Shown here: piece after piece, positions 1-8,186 of the stretch
How positions within the stretch are numbered: position 1 is the stretch's first letter
How the letters are laid out: every line of letters starts with the position of its first letter
DNA from: an uncultured Oscillospiraceae bacterium
GTDB lineage: Bacteria; Bacillota; Clostridia; Oscillospirales; Oscillospiraceae
DNA length: 43,569 nt
Assembly: GCA_910585735.1 (NCBI GenBank)
Contig: CAJUEU010000014.1
Location: 1-43,569, forward strand
Direction: 5' to 3'
Position numbers and translations under genes: made by a program
The notes under the pieces: model-generated
What the model saw: the letters and a program-made list of their open reading frames with translations, nothing else
Database searches by the model: none
What the model was told of the DNA's origin: nothing

Positions 1-185
1 GGGAGGCCCCCTCCGTCGATGTGCCGAAGCTGATCTACGAAGTCCGCAGGGTGGGAGCCAGTCTCAACCGAATCCTCATTATCGCCAACGCCAGGGGCCT
101 GCTGGAAGTGCCGGAACTCCGCAGGGCGATGGAGCGGAACCGGGAGTTGGAGGTACGTATCGTGGACGCTTACACGAAGGACTGA
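1..185 (+). CDS. MobC-like relaxosome protein, C-terminal fragment (5' end outside window)
   Basis: An open frame enters from the left edge (first full codon at 3) and stops with TGA at 183-185, giving about 60 residues. The segment LIYEVRRVGASLNRI followed by ANARG resembles the C-terminal helix-rich part of bacterial mobilisation protein MobC, an accessory protein that helps the relaxase open the transfer origin of mobilisable plasmids and integrative elements. The family call rests on this short motif only. It ends just before a hairpin that would terminate the opposing kinase remnant. The context, a tRNA gene with a broken kinase gene beside it, fits the edge of an integrated mobile element. 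The rest of the gene lies outside the window. Confidence 0.5.
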   Translation, partial: EAPSVDVPKLIYEVRRVGASLNRILIIANARGLLEVPELRRAMERNRELEVRIVDAYTKD

Positions 186-190
186 CGGCG

Positions 191-224
191 AAAAGCACCG
201 CACAGCCATAAGGCCATGCGGTGC
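191..224 (-). terminator. Rho-independent terminator of the kinase remnant
   Basis: The arms GCACCGCA (195-202) and TGCGGTGC (217-224) pair perfectly. On the minus strand the stem is followed by TTTT (194-191), so it would end minus-strand transcripts. It lies about 40 bases after the stop codon of the kinase fragment. Confidence 0.55.
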
Positions 225-260
225 GTACATAGCGGCAGATAATCTTTTCAGGGTTACAGT

Positions 261-572
261 TTATGCGAGGGGAAAGACGACCGAAATATCGGTTCCCTCT
301 CCGATCCTGCTGTGCAGACTGAGATCGGCGTGATGATACTGGGCGATATGCTTGACAATCGACAGCCCCAGCCCGGTGCCGCCGGAAGCCTTGGAGCGGC
401 TTTTATCCACCCGGAAAAATCGCTCAAACACTCTTGCCTGATATTCCGGGGGAATACCGATCCCGGTGTCTTTCACGGAAACCGTTGTGCCGGTATCACC
501 CGCTGAAACAGCAACCTCCACTCTGCCGCCATCTGTGTTGTATTTGATTGCATTGTCTATCCTGTTCTGGTA
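261..572 (-). pseudogene. Truncated sensor histidine kinase (C-terminal ATPase part only)
   Basis: The minus frame open from 572 down to the TAA at 261 encodes only the catalytic ATPase part of a membrane sensor kinase of the VanS/PhoR type. The N box is seen as NAIKYN, the G1 box as VKDTGIGIPP, the F box as FERFFRVD, and the G2 box as GTGLGLSIVK. An in-frame stop at 573-575 cuts it just ahead of the N box, so the sensor, membrane and phosphorylated-histidine parts are missing. A GTG at 521 could start an 86-residue piece, but that would lack half of the ATP site. It is most simply a remnant left by recombination or element decay. No partner response regulator is present. Confidence 0.75.
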
Positions 573-591
573 TTATTCTGGTACAGAACAG
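562..591. repeat. Short inverted and direct repeats at the break of the kinase remnant
   Basis: CTGTTCTG (562-569) and CAGAACAG (584-591) are perfect inverted repeats, and TTCTGGTA occurs directly repeated at 565-572 and 576-583. They lie exactly where homology to the kinase ends, about 70 bases from the 3' end of the tRNA gene. They could be recombinase arm or core sites or an operator. No function is shown. Confidence 0.35.
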
Positions 592-612
592 TTTTATTCT
601 CCTTAACAACGC

Positions 613-661
613 AAAAAGATTGCAAGATTTAGCCAAAACGGCTATATCTTGCAATCTTTTT
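613..661 (-). terminator. Terminator hairpin after tRNA-Pro
   Basis: The arms AAAAAGATTGCAAGA (613-627) and TCTTGCAATCTTTTT (647-661) pair over 15 bases, with a further inner AGCC/GGCT pairing. A T run follows on either strand. It begins directly at the CCA end of the tRNA and is the likely processing and termination signal of that gene. Confidence 0.7.
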
Positions 662-737
662 GGTCCGAGTGGCGAGACTTGAACTCACGGCCTCTTGACC
701 CCCAGTCAAGCGCGCTACCAACTGCGCCACACCCGGA
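661..737 (-). tRNA. tRNA-Pro (anticodon GGG)
   Basis: Read on the minus strand the 77 bases fold as a cloverleaf. The acceptor arms TCCGGGT and ACTCGGA pair with one G-T wobble, the anticodon stem is CTTGA/TCAAG, and the loop is CTGGGGG, which places GGG at the anticodon. The T arm contains GTTCAAGTC, and a 3' CCA is encoded (663-661). GGG reads proline codons CCC and CCU. The 3' end borders the mobile-element remnants, a classic position for tyrosine-integrase attachment. Confidence 0.93.
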
Positions 738-765
738 TATTTTGTTATGCTCAAACGAGCTTTAT

Positions 766-795
766 TATATTAGCACACTTCTCCCCGTTTGGCAA
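766..795 (-). promoter_or_regulatory. Likely promoter of tRNA-Pro
   Basis: On the minus strand TTGCCA (795-790) is followed after 18 bases by TAATAT (771-766), overlapping TATAAT (769-764). It lies about 30 bases upstream of the tRNA 5' end, as expected for a vegetative (sigma-A) promoter. Confidence 0.45.
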
Positions 796-842
796 GCCCC
801 TTTTCAAAAATTTTTCCTCCCCTTGAAAAATTTTTCCCGCCG

Positions 843-869
843 CACCCTTTACTGCCTACGGCATAGACT
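843..869 (+). promoter_or_regulatory. Possible sporulation (sigma-K or sigma-E type) promoter
   Basis: CACC (843-846) and CATAGACT (862-869), separated by 15 bases, resemble the -35 and -10 elements of mother-cell sporulation promoters (sigma-K consensus about AC then CATAnnnT). The cysteine-rich gene starts 50 bases downstream. No good sigma-A promoter is evident in this leader. The match is short and may be chance. Confidence 0.25.
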
Positions 870-919
870 GAATCGGAAGACCAAATCTTCCTCCACTTTC
901 ATTCGGGAGGTAACTTATT

Positions 920-1753
920 ATGCCTGAAAAGGTCATGCCTGGCCCCGTTTCCGATGCTTCCGGCATCTGCGAGGCCGTCTGTGTACACACTAAGAAGATC
1001 ATGGATGCATGTCGTGACAAAGACTGCGTCGAGGATCTGCGGGTCTATCTCACCAAGAGCTCTCAGTGCGCCGTAGACCGGGCCAGCTGTGTCAAGGCCG
1101 GCTGCGCCGAGCTGCTCCATGTCTCCGCCAGCCTGGACCCCATCTGCTTCAACAAGGGCTTTTACACCGTGGACGTCCGCTACTTCTACCGAATCACCGC
1201 CGACGCCTTTGTAGGCGCTGCCCGGCCGGTGGAGGTCACCGGTCTGGCCGTCTTTGACAAGCGGGTGATCCTCTTCGGCGGTGAGGGCTGCTCCAAGTCC
1301 TTCACCTCTGAGAAGGAGCTGGACTGCACTGATCTCCAGACTCTTCCCGCTCCCAACCAGCCCGTTGCCGCCATTGAGGCGGTGGACCCCCTGGTCCTCA
1401 GCCTTAAGCTGGTGGAGCCCTGTGAGTGCAAGTGCTCCTGCGAGTGTGAGGTAAGCGAGGTCCCCGCCTGCATCGCTACCTGCTTTGGCAGTGATCTGGA
1501 GTTTGGCGGAGAAGGCAAGCGGCTCTATGTCTCTTTGGGCCAGTTCTCCCTCATCCGCCTGGAGCGGGATACCCAGCTTCTCATTCCCGTTTACGATTAC
1601 TGCCTGCCCGAGAAGGAATGCACCTGCGACGGCGGCGACTGCGAGGAGGATCCCTGCGAGCTCTTCCGCCATGTAAAGTTCCCGGTGAATGAGTTCTTCC
1701 CCTCTTCCCGTCCCCGCCAGGACGGCGGCTCCTGTGGCTGCTGCCAGGCCTGA
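920..1753 (+). CDS. Cysteine-rich protein, possibly spore-associated
   Basis: This 277-residue protein is preceded by the strong site GGGAGG, 9 bases before ATG. It has 25 cysteines. They form an N-terminal group (including DACRDKDCVEDLRVY near residue 30-45), a dense CECKCSCECE run near residue 165, and a C-terminal cluster ending CGCC. There is no signal peptide or membrane segment. I recall similar unnamed proteins with the SCRDKDC-type motif in spore-forming clostridia, but I do not know an assigned function. The cysteines could bind metal or cross-link the protein into an insoluble structure such as the spore coat. That role is inferred from composition and from a weak sporulation-type promoter match upstream. 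It stands alone on the plus strand and ends at a strong terminator shared with the opposing gene. Confidence 0.7.
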   Translation: MPEKVMPGPVSDASGICEAVCVHTKKIMDACRDKDCVEDLRVYLTKSSQCAVDRASCVKAGCAELLHVSASLDPICFNKGFYTVDVRYFYRITADAFVGAARPVEVTGLAVFDKRVILFGGEGCSKSFTSEKELDCTDLQTLPAPNQPVAAIEAVDPLVLSLKLVEPCECKCSCECEVSEVPACIATCFGSDLEFGGEGKRLYVSLGQFSLIRLERDTQLLIPVYDYCLPEKECTCDGGDCEEDPCELFRHVKFPVNEFFPSSRPRQDGGSCGCCQA

Positions 1754-1766
1754 TAGCACCAAAATG

Positions 1767-1801
1767 ATAGTCCCCCGGAGGCTTTGACTCCGGGGGACTA
1801 T
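1767..1801. terminator. Bidirectional terminator
   Basis: A perfect 14-base stem (1767-1780 with 1788-1801) and a 7-base loop lie between the convergent cysteine-rich gene and the cardiolipin synthase gene. The stem contains CCCCCGGAG. The T run is short on both strands, so it is likely a shared barrier. Confidence 0.7.
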
Positions 1802-1804
1802 TAT

Positions 1805-3346
1805 CTACATTAAAGGCGCAAAAATCCGCAGCACCGCCCGGAAGAGAAGCCTGGGAAAGTAGTGGTCCCGGGCCTTTTCCAGCGTGATCTCCTCGCAAAC
1901 ATTCTGGGTCTCCAGAAAATCCTTCTTAATCTCCAGCACTGTAGGATCTCCGCACAGCCAGACCCCATCCTCAAAGTGGAGAAACATACTGCGGTAATCC
2001 AAATTCACCGATCCCACCGTACCAAAACGGTCATCCACCGCAAAGCTCTTGGAGTGGAGAAAGCCAGGAGTATATTCATAGATCCTGACCCCCGCCTCCA
2101 GAAGGGGCAGGTAATGGGCCCGGGTAAGCTCAAAGACCGTTTTCTTATCCGGGATATGAGGAGTCATCAGCCGCACATCCACCCCGGACATAGCCGCATT
2201 TCGCAACGCGGTGTTGATGCTGTCACTGATAATTAGATAAGGGGTCATGATATAAACATAGGTCTCCGCCTTGGCAATCAGGTTCAGGTAGACGGTCTCC
2301 CCCACCGGCTCGCCGTCCAGGGGAGAATCGGTATAGGGTTGGACCCAATATCCCGCACCCCCGGCAGCCTCTGGGGGCATGACTGCCGGACGGTAGGCAT
2401 CATAGTTTTCCCGCCCTCCGCTGACATACTCCCACATGGAGAGGAACATGACAGTCATGGACCAGGCTCCCTCCCCTTTCAGGAGGATACCGCTGTCCTT
2501 CCAATGTCCGTAGTGGACCACCTCGTTGATATACTCGTCCGCCATATTGAATCCCCCGGTAAAGGCTGTGTGCCCATCCACAATGCAGAGCTTACGATGG
2601 TCCCGGTTGTTGAGCCGTACCGACAGAACCGGCACAAAGCGGTTGAATACCCGGCAGCGGATCCCCTTCTCCTCCAAAAGCTGTGGGTAATCTTTGGGCA
2701 GAGTGTAAAGACTCCCCACGTCATCGTAAATTACCCGCACATCCACCCCGGCCTTTGCTTTCTCCTCCAGGATCTCCAGCACTGAATCCCAGAATTTTCC
2801 CGGCGTAATGATAAAATATTCTAGAAAAATATATTTTTCCGCCCGGCGCAGCTCCTCCAGCATAGGGTGAAACACATGATCTCCCAGTGAAAAATATTGG
2901 GTAAAGGTGTTGGTATACAAGGGACAGTGGGCCACCTCCTCCAAATACCGCGACTGATTCACCGCATCCCGTCCAAAGGCCTCCAAGGTCTGAGCCTTTC
3001 GGTCCCGGTCCAGGGTATTTTTCATGTGCCGATCCATGGCCTCCATCTTGCGCCGGGTCTGCCTTGTCACCTGGCCGCCCCCGCAAATCAGGTAAAAGGA
3101 GCCCCCAAACAAGGGAAACAGCAGGATCACCGTGATCCAGGCGATCTTATAGCCCGGATCGTCCCGCCGGTTGATGATGACCAGCACCTCCACCACTGAG
3201 AGGATCACGCACAGCAGATAGAAGTAAATAAAATACTCGGAAAAGCGGAGGATCGCCACCCCCAAAAGGGCCAGCTGCAAAAGAAGCAGCAGAACTACCA
3301 CCGCCGTTCGATGGAACAGCAGAGAAAACAGCTTTTTGATGTTCAC
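1805..3346 (-). CDS. cls: Cardiolipin synthase (phospholipase D family)
   Basis: The enzyme joins two phosphatidylglycerol molecules into cardiolipin and glycerol at the cytoplasmic membrane. The 513-residue product has two N-terminal membrane segments (about residues 13-32 and 38-58) and a third hydrophobic stretch near 68-88, then two phospholipase D HKD motifs. The first has H250, K252 and D257, and the second H431, K433 and D438, each followed by a GG or GS turn. Length and order match the bacterial Cls family. The start is a GTG with GGGAGG 8 bases upstream. It lies 64 bases after dnaE and may be read through from it or from its own promoter. A broader phospholipase D-like synthase role cannot be excluded, but the N-terminal membrane domain argues for Cls. 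Confidence 0.93.
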   Translation of the reverse strand: MNIKKLFSLLFHRTAVVVLLLLLQLALLGVAILRFSEYFIYFYLLCVILSVVEVLVIINRRDDPGYKIAWITVILLFPLFGGSFYLICGGGQVTRQTRRKMEAMDRHMKNTLDRDRKAQTLEAFGRDAVNQSRYLEEVAHCPLYTNTFTQYFSLGDHVFHPMLEELRRAEKYIFLEYFIITPGKFWDSVLEILEEKAKAGVDVRVIYDDVGSLYTLPKDYPQLLEEKGIRCRVFNRFVPVLSVRLNNRDHRKLCIVDGHTAFTGGFNMADEYINEVVHYGHWKDSGILLKGEGAWSMTVMFLSMWEYVSGGRENYDAYRPAVMPPEAAGGAGYWVQPYTDSPLDGEPVGETVYLNLIAKAETYVYIMTPYLIISDSINTALRNAAMSGVDVRLMTPHIPDKKTVFELTRAHYLPLLEAGVRIYEYTPGFLHSKSFAVDDRFGTVGSVNLDYRSMFLHFEDGVWLCGDPTVLEIKKDFLETQNVCEEITLEKARDHYFPRLLFRAVLRIFAPLM

Positions 3347-3409
3347 AGGCTCCGCCTCCCTTCTTTTTCACATTCCCCGTCTGACATATCCCCCGATTCG
3401 GGCCGTTCC

Positions 3410-6400
3410 CTATTTAAGGACTACATTCTCTTTCCCGAAAAGTTCCTCCATCTCCTGAACCAGCATGGGATGAAGCTCTCCCAAAACCCCCAGCCGCTTC
3501 TTGGTGTCCTCACAGTACAAAACCACCATTTGACCGCCTGGGAACATGCTTACAGCTAACCGGGCCTTCCTGAGCCGGGGATCGGAAACGGTTGGGACAC
3601 GTACATAGAGCTTCCCTCCCCCTTCCTTCTCCTGCCCGGCCTGCTCCTTCTCGTCCAGGGGACGAAGCTTGTCGCACATAACCTGAGGAGCCTTCTCATC
3701 CCGGACCGAAAGCCTGCCCTCAGCCAGCATAGCCGTCCCCTCCTTCAGGAAGGAGGCGCAGGTCTCCAGCACCCGGGAAAATACCAGCAGCTCCATAGCC
3801 CCGGTATCGTCCTCAAGAGTCACATAGGCCATCAGTGTGTTATTTTTCGTCGTCTTGGTCCGGGCCACATTCACCACGCCTACCAAGGTCACCCGCTGCC
3901 CGTCCCGATAGCTCTGAGGCCCCTCTTCCCGCTCAAAATCCCCCAAAATTTGACCGATGGGAGCGGCCCGCAGGCTCCGGGCCAGCTCCCGGTAATCGTC
4001 CATGGGATGCCCGGTCAAATAAAGCCCCGTGATCTCCTTTTCCTGGCGCATCAGCTCCCGGCGGGAAAACTCCGGGATATCCGGCAGCGGCACCTCAGGG
4101 GCGGCCGAAAAGCTCCCGTCCCCGCCAAAAAGGTCATACTGCCCCTCCACCGTGTCCCGCTTGGTCTTGGCGATGATGTCCATCACCTTCTCCTCCACCG
4201 CCATCAGCTGGCTGCGGCGGTGGCCAAAGCTGTCAAAGGCGCCGCATTTGATGAGGGAATCCACCACCCGCTTGTTGCAGTCAGCATCAAACATCCGCTG
4301 GCAAAAATCGGGCAAGGAAGTAAAATCCCCCCCAGACTCCCGCTCGTTCAGTACCTGGAAGGCAAAACCCCGGCCCACGCCCTTCACGGCGGCCAGACCA
4401 AAACGGATCCCTCCCTCGGCCACGGTAAAATCCGCCCCGGAGTGGTTCACATCAGGGGGCAACAGGGCAATGCCGCAGGACTTGCACTCGGCAATATACT
4501 CGGCTACCTTAGTGCTGGAGTCCAGCACCGAGGTCAAAAGAGCCGCCATATACTCCCGGGGATAGTGGTACTTGAACCAGGCGGTCTGGTAGGCTACGAT
4601 CGCGTAGGCCAGAGAGTGCGCCTTATTGAATGCATACTCGGCAAAGGCATCGATCTCCCGGTAGATCTCCTGGGCCACCTGCTCGGTGATCCCGTTGGCC
4701 ATACAGCCCACGATATTGCGGGAGGGATCTCCATGGATAAAGTATTCCCGCTCCTCCTCGATCTGCTTCCGCTTTTTTTTTGACATGGCCCGACGGACCA
4801 TATCGGCCTGACCGATAGAATACCCCGCCAACTTGCGGAAGATCTCTATGACCTGTTCCTGATAGACGATACAACCATAGGTCACTGACAGGATGGGCTC
4901 CAGCATGGGATGAAGATAGGTCACTTTTTCGGGGTGCTGAGAACACTCCAAAAAACGGGGAATGGAGTCCATGGGCCCGGGGCGGTAGAGGGCGATGACG
5001 GCGCACAGATCCTCTACATTCTTGGGGCCCAAGCCCACACACACACCTGTCATACCCGCGGATTCCAGCTGAAAGACTCCGCTGGTCCTGCCGTCGGAAA
5101 GCATTTTGTAGACCTGCTTGTCCCCGTCCTCTACCTGGTCCAAGGCAAAGTCAGGGTTCTTCTTTTGGACCATTTTCACCGCATCGTCCAAAACAGTCAG
5201 GTTCCGAAGCCCCAAAAAGTCCATTTTGAGAAGCCCCAGCTCCTCCAGGGTCACCATGGTGTACTGGGTCACAGGCTGTCCGTCGTTGGTAGCCAAGGGC
5301 ACATAGTCGGTGACTGGCAGCCGGGTAATGACCACGCCGGCGGCATGGGTAGACGCGTGACGGGGCATTCCCTCAATGGCGCGGGCAGTGTCGATGAGGA
5401 CTTTTATTTCTTCGTCCTCCTGATACAGGTCCCGCAGCGACTTAGATACCTTCAGCGCCTCGTCCAAGGTGATGTGCAGGGCCATGGGCACCTGCTTGGC
5501 CACCTGGTCCACCCGGTCGTAGGCGATGCCCAACACCCGCCCCACGTCCCGAATAGCCCCCCGGGCCGCCATAGTACCAAAGGTAACGATCTGGGCCACA
5601 TGGTCGGCGCCGTATTTTTGGCGCACGTAGTCGATGACCTCCTCACGGCGGCGGGGGCAGAAATCAATGTCGATATCGGGCATGGTGACCCGGGCAGGGT
5701 TCAAAAACCGCTCAAAAAATAGGCCGTACTTCATGGGGTCTACCTCAGTGATGGCCAGGCAGTAGGCCACCATACTCCCCGCCGCCGAACCCCGGCCCGG
5801 TCCCACAGGGATGTCGTTGCTCTTGGCATAGCCAATAAAGTCGGACACAATGAGGAAATAATCCACAAAGCCCATCTGGCGGATCATGTCCATCTCATAT
5901 GTGAGCTGCTTCTCATACCCCTCCGGGTTCCCAGGATACCGCCGGGCAAACCCTTGGCGGCAGAGCTTCTCAAAGTAGGCGTCCGGGTCGCTCTCCCCCT
6001 CTGGCAGGTGGAATTCCGGCAGGTGGTACTTGCCGAACTCGAACTCCACATTGCACATATCGGCGATCTTCTGGGTATTCTCTATAGCCCCGGGATACTT
6101 GGAGAACAGGGCCTCCATCTCTTCGGTGGACTTGATATACATCTCGTCCTTCTCAAACTTCATCCGGTCCGGGTCAGCCTCGGTCTTGCCGGTCTGGATG
6201 CACATAAGGATGTCCTGCATTCGGGCATCCGACTTCTCAATATAGTGGGCGTCGTTGGTACACACCAGAGGGATGCCGGTCTCCTCGTGAAGCCGTAGCA
6301 GTCCAGCGTTCACCACCGGGTCTTCCTCCAGGCCGTGGTCCTGAAGTTCCAGGTAGTAGTTTCCCCGCCCAAAGAGGGCGTCCATCTCCAGGGCGTGCTC

Positions 6401-6865
6401 CCTGGCCCCGTCGTAGTCCCCATTCTTCAGCCGCCGGGGCAGCTCCCCCGCCAAACAGGCAGACAAGCAGATGAGCCCCCCGGCACGCTGGTACAGAAGA
6501 TCCAGGTCGATCCGAGGCTTGATGTAAAAGCCCTCCGTATAAGACTGGCTCACCATGTGGGAGAGGTTGCGGTAGCCCTCCTCATTCTTACACAGGAGAA
6601 TGAGGTGCCGGGCCTTGCTGTCCAGCTCGTGGACCCGGTCGAACCGGGTCCGGGGCGCCACATAGACCTCACAGCCGATGATGGGCTTGATCCCCTCGGC
6701 CTTGCAGGCCTTGTAGAAGTCGATGACCCCGTACATAGAGCCATGGTCGGTGATGGCCACGGCGTTCTGCCCCAGCTCCTTCACCCGCTTCACCAGCCTG
6801 GGGATGCGGCAGGCCCCGTCCAGCAGGGAATATTCCGTGTGGTTGTGCAAATGGACAAAGGACAT
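3410..6865 (-). CDS. dnaE: DNA polymerase III alpha subunit DnaE
   Basis: DnaE is a replicative DNA polymerase subunit; in Firmicutes, which also carry PolC, it extends lagging-strand primers. The 1151 residues match the usual length. The PHP domain opens the protein (HLHNHTEYS at 5-13, ITDHGSMYG at 38-46). The polymerase core includes GPGRGSAAGS (355-364) and the catalytic aspartate motif PDIDIDF (396-402). The tandem helix-hairpin-helix region and a C-terminal OB fold (VTLVGVVNVARTKTTK) follow. AAGGAGG stands 7 bases ahead of the ATG. The gene is separated from whiA by two AT-richer unrecognised genes, which is unusual. It precedes cls by 63 bases. Confidence 0.97.
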   Translation of the reverse strand: MSFVHLHNHTEYSLLDGACRIPRLVKRVKELGQNAVAITDHGSMYGVIDFYKACKAEGIKPIIGCEVYVAPRTRFDRVHELDSKARHLILLCKNEEGYRNLSHMVSQSYTEGFYIKPRIDLDLLYQRAGGLICLSACLAGELPRRLKNGDYDGAREHALEMDALFGRGNYYLELQDHGLEEDPVVNAGLLRLHEETGIPLVCTNDAHYIEKSDARMQDILMCIQTGKTEADPDRMKFEKDEMYIKSTEEMEALFSKYPGAIENTQKIADMCNVEFEFGKYHLPEFHLPEGESDPDAYFEKLCRQGFARRYPGNPEGYEKQLTYEMDMIRQMGFVDYFLIVSDFIGYAKSNDIPVGPGRGSAAGSMVAYCLAITEVDPMKYGLFFERFLNPARVTMPDIDIDFCPRRREEVIDYVRQKYGADHVAQIVTFGTMAARGAIRDVGRVLGIAYDRVDQVAKQVPMALHITLDEALKVSKSLRDLYQEDEEIKVLIDTARAIEGMPRHASTHAAGVVITRLPVTDYVPLATNDGQPVTQYTMVTLEELGLLKMDFLGLRNLTVLDDAVKMVQKKNPDFALDQVEDGDKQVYKMLSDGRTSGVFQLESAGMTGVCVGLGPKNVEDLCAVIALYRPGPMDSIPRFLECSQHPEKVTYLHPMLEPILSVTYGCIVYQEQVIEIFRKLAGYSIGQADMVRRAMSKKKRKQIEEEREYFIHGDPSRNIVGCMANGITEQVAQEIYREIDAFAEYAFNKAHSLAYAIVAYQTAWFKYHYPREYMAALLTSVLDSSTKVAEYIAECKSCGIALLPPDVNHSGADFTVAEGGIRFGLAAVKGVGRGFAFQVLNERESGGDFTSLPDFCQRMFDADCNKRVVDSLIKCGAFDSFGHRRSQLMAVEEKVMDIIAKTKRDTVEGQYDLFGGDGSFSAAPEVPLPDIPEFSRRELMRQEKEITGLYLTGHPMDDYRELARSLRAAPIGQILGDFEREEGPQSYRDGQRVTLVGVVNVARTKTTKNNTLMAYVTLEDDTGAMELLVFSRVLETCASFLKEGTAMLAEGRLSVRDEKAPQVMCDKLRPLDEKEQAGQEKEGGGKLYVRVPTVSDPRLRKARLAVSMFPGGQMVVLYCEDTKKRLGVLGELHPMLVQEMEELFGKENVVLK

Positions 6866-6904
6866 GCCCTCGCCTCCTTGGTAAAATAGTCTTTTGCGGA
6901 TGTA

Positions 6905-7363
6905 TTACGTTCTTTTTATCCCGAGCACATCATGCTCAAAAAAATCTATCAAATCTGTCTCTTCCCATCGGTCCAGCAGTGCAAAAAGCAAATGGATAAA
7001 AAGCATGACCACAACTCCAAATACCACATATCCGGTATCGCCATCCTTCCTCGTGGATATGTATATCAGGGGTGGTGAAATTTCAAACAAAATAAAGGCC
7101 ATGATACACAAAAATTTCCAAAATGATCTTCTTTCAAGAATTAGATGTGTTCCTTGATCTACAGGAAAAATCTCCAAGGTCGCATAACCAGACATACGGC
7201 TTCGTAGCTTCTTTTCAATTCCAAAAGATCCATTCGAATACTCATGAAACACCCATTCCTTACCCAAGGATTTGAATGGGTTTATGCTGTATGGCCCCAT
7301 CGTTTCCCGAATCTTAGAGGCAACCTCTTCCCACGTCATGTTGCTGTTGTACTCTTTTTTCAT
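6905..7363 (-). CDS. Unrecognised membrane protein, paralogue of its upstream neighbour
   Basis: I do not recognise this 152-residue protein. The chosen ATG lies four bases after the stop of the gene at 7368 and has GGAG seven bases upstream. A longer frame starts at 7390 but would overlap the neighbour. Two hydrophobic segments (about residues 80-100 and 112-135 of the product) follow a soluble N-terminal part with WEEVASKI. The C-terminus has LIDFFEHDVLG, which resembles LIDFFGEPEILE at the end of the upstream protein. The helix near WEEVASKI also resembles LWETIDSEI in that protein. The two look like diverged duplicates and are probably co-transcribed. The base composition is clearly more AT-rich than dnaE and whiA on either side, which suggests later acquisition. 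Confidence 0.6.
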   Translation of the reverse strand: MKKEYNSNMTWEEVASKIRETMGPYSINPFKSLGKEWVFHEYSNGSFGIEKKLRSRMSGYATLEIFPVDQGTHLILERRSFWKFLCIMAFILFEISPPLIYISTRKDGDTGYVVFGVVVMLFIHLLFALLDRWEETDLIDFFEHDVLGIKRT

Positions 7364-7367
7364 ACCC

Positions 7368-8177
7368 TCACTCCAAAATCTCCGGCTCACCGAAAAAGTC
7401 TATCAGTGCCTTCTCTGTTGCCACCGTCAACTCTTCATTGCCAGACGAGCCCCGCCCCAGATTTTCCAGGATAATGTGTGCCCCCATCGCCGCCATCCAC
7501 AATGCGATAAGTCCTGGATTTTTTATAAGGACAGGCGCACCCACACATCCCCAAATCAGCGGATACCACAAAAATCGAAGCAATGGCCCATTGGAAAATC
7601 CTCCTTCAATCACGCTTCCCTCTTCAAAGGGCTTGATCTGCCCGTCAAAAATCCCACCGACACTTTTTTTCCAAGACCATCTGCTCCCCACGAAAAAGGA
7701 TGCTCCTATGCCGCCGCTTCCCGCTGACACTGATGTACTTACGCCCCTACTCGTTCCCTTTTCCTCTGAGATCAGCTTTAAGCTCCACCTGTCCCCTTTG
7801 CGTACACTTCTCCACACTTCTTTTCTTTGGGTCGGTTCTCCATCCTCGCCATACCACTGGCCCAACTGCAAATTTGCCTTTGCGATCTCACTGTCTATTG
7901 TTTCCCAAAGCTTTTCCGGCGGCAGTTCTGAATAAAAACGCATTCGGGAACAGCGATAGGAAAATGGGATCGGCCGATCCACCCTTTCTTGTGAAAACTC
8001 CTCCAGAAGAGCCTCGCTCCTCGTCCAGTTTAACCAAACCGGTCTCAGGTAAAGGATGATCCCTCCCCCCAACAGGAGAGGCAGTGCCCAAACAGAATGT
8101 TCCGCCATTTCCTTAAGTCCAAACAGGAAAAACATTGGTCCTATAATAATTCGATTCCGTTTCCAAAACCCTCTCAT
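7368..8177 (-). CDS. Unrecognised membrane protein
   Basis: I do not recognise this 269-residue protein. A hydrophobic stretch near residues 28-47 comes first, then a soluble domain (about 70-165) containing PPEKLWETIDSEIAKANL and a glycine/serine-rich part. Two further hydrophobic segments follow near 200-235, and the last part ends ALIDFFGEPEILE. The layout (soluble domain, membrane hairpin, short conserved tail) is shared with the shorter downstream neighbour. The ribosome binding site is weak (GGGGGAG 12 bases upstream, within the end of whiA). It begins nine bases after whiA stops, so it could be translated from a whiA transcript. The AT-rich composition differs from its neighbours. No catalytic motif is visible. 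Confidence 0.6.
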   Translation of the reverse strand: MRGFWKRNRIIIGPMFFLFGLKEMAEHSVWALPLLLGGGIILYLRPVWLNWTRSEALLEEFSQERVDRPIPFSYRCSRMRFYSELPPEKLWETIDSEIAKANLQLGQWYGEDGEPTQRKEVWRSVRKGDRWSLKLISEEKGTSRGVSTSVSAGSGGIGASFFVGSRWSWKKSVGGIFDGQIKPFEEGSVIEGGFSNGPLLRFLWYPLIWGCVGAPVLIKNPGLIALWMAAMGAHIILENLGRGSSGNEELTVATEKALIDFFGEPEILE

Positions 8178-8186
8178 CTCGTCATT

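Noticed and set aside
649..927. Open frame of 92 codons over the tRNA-Pro gene
   Set aside because: It covers the tRNA on the opposite strand and has no ribosome binding site.
899..1762. 287-codon minus frame opposite the cysteine-rich gene
   Set aside because: It mirrors the plus-strand gene, which has a good ribosome binding site and meaningful cysteine pattern; the antisense frame is a GC-driven shadow.
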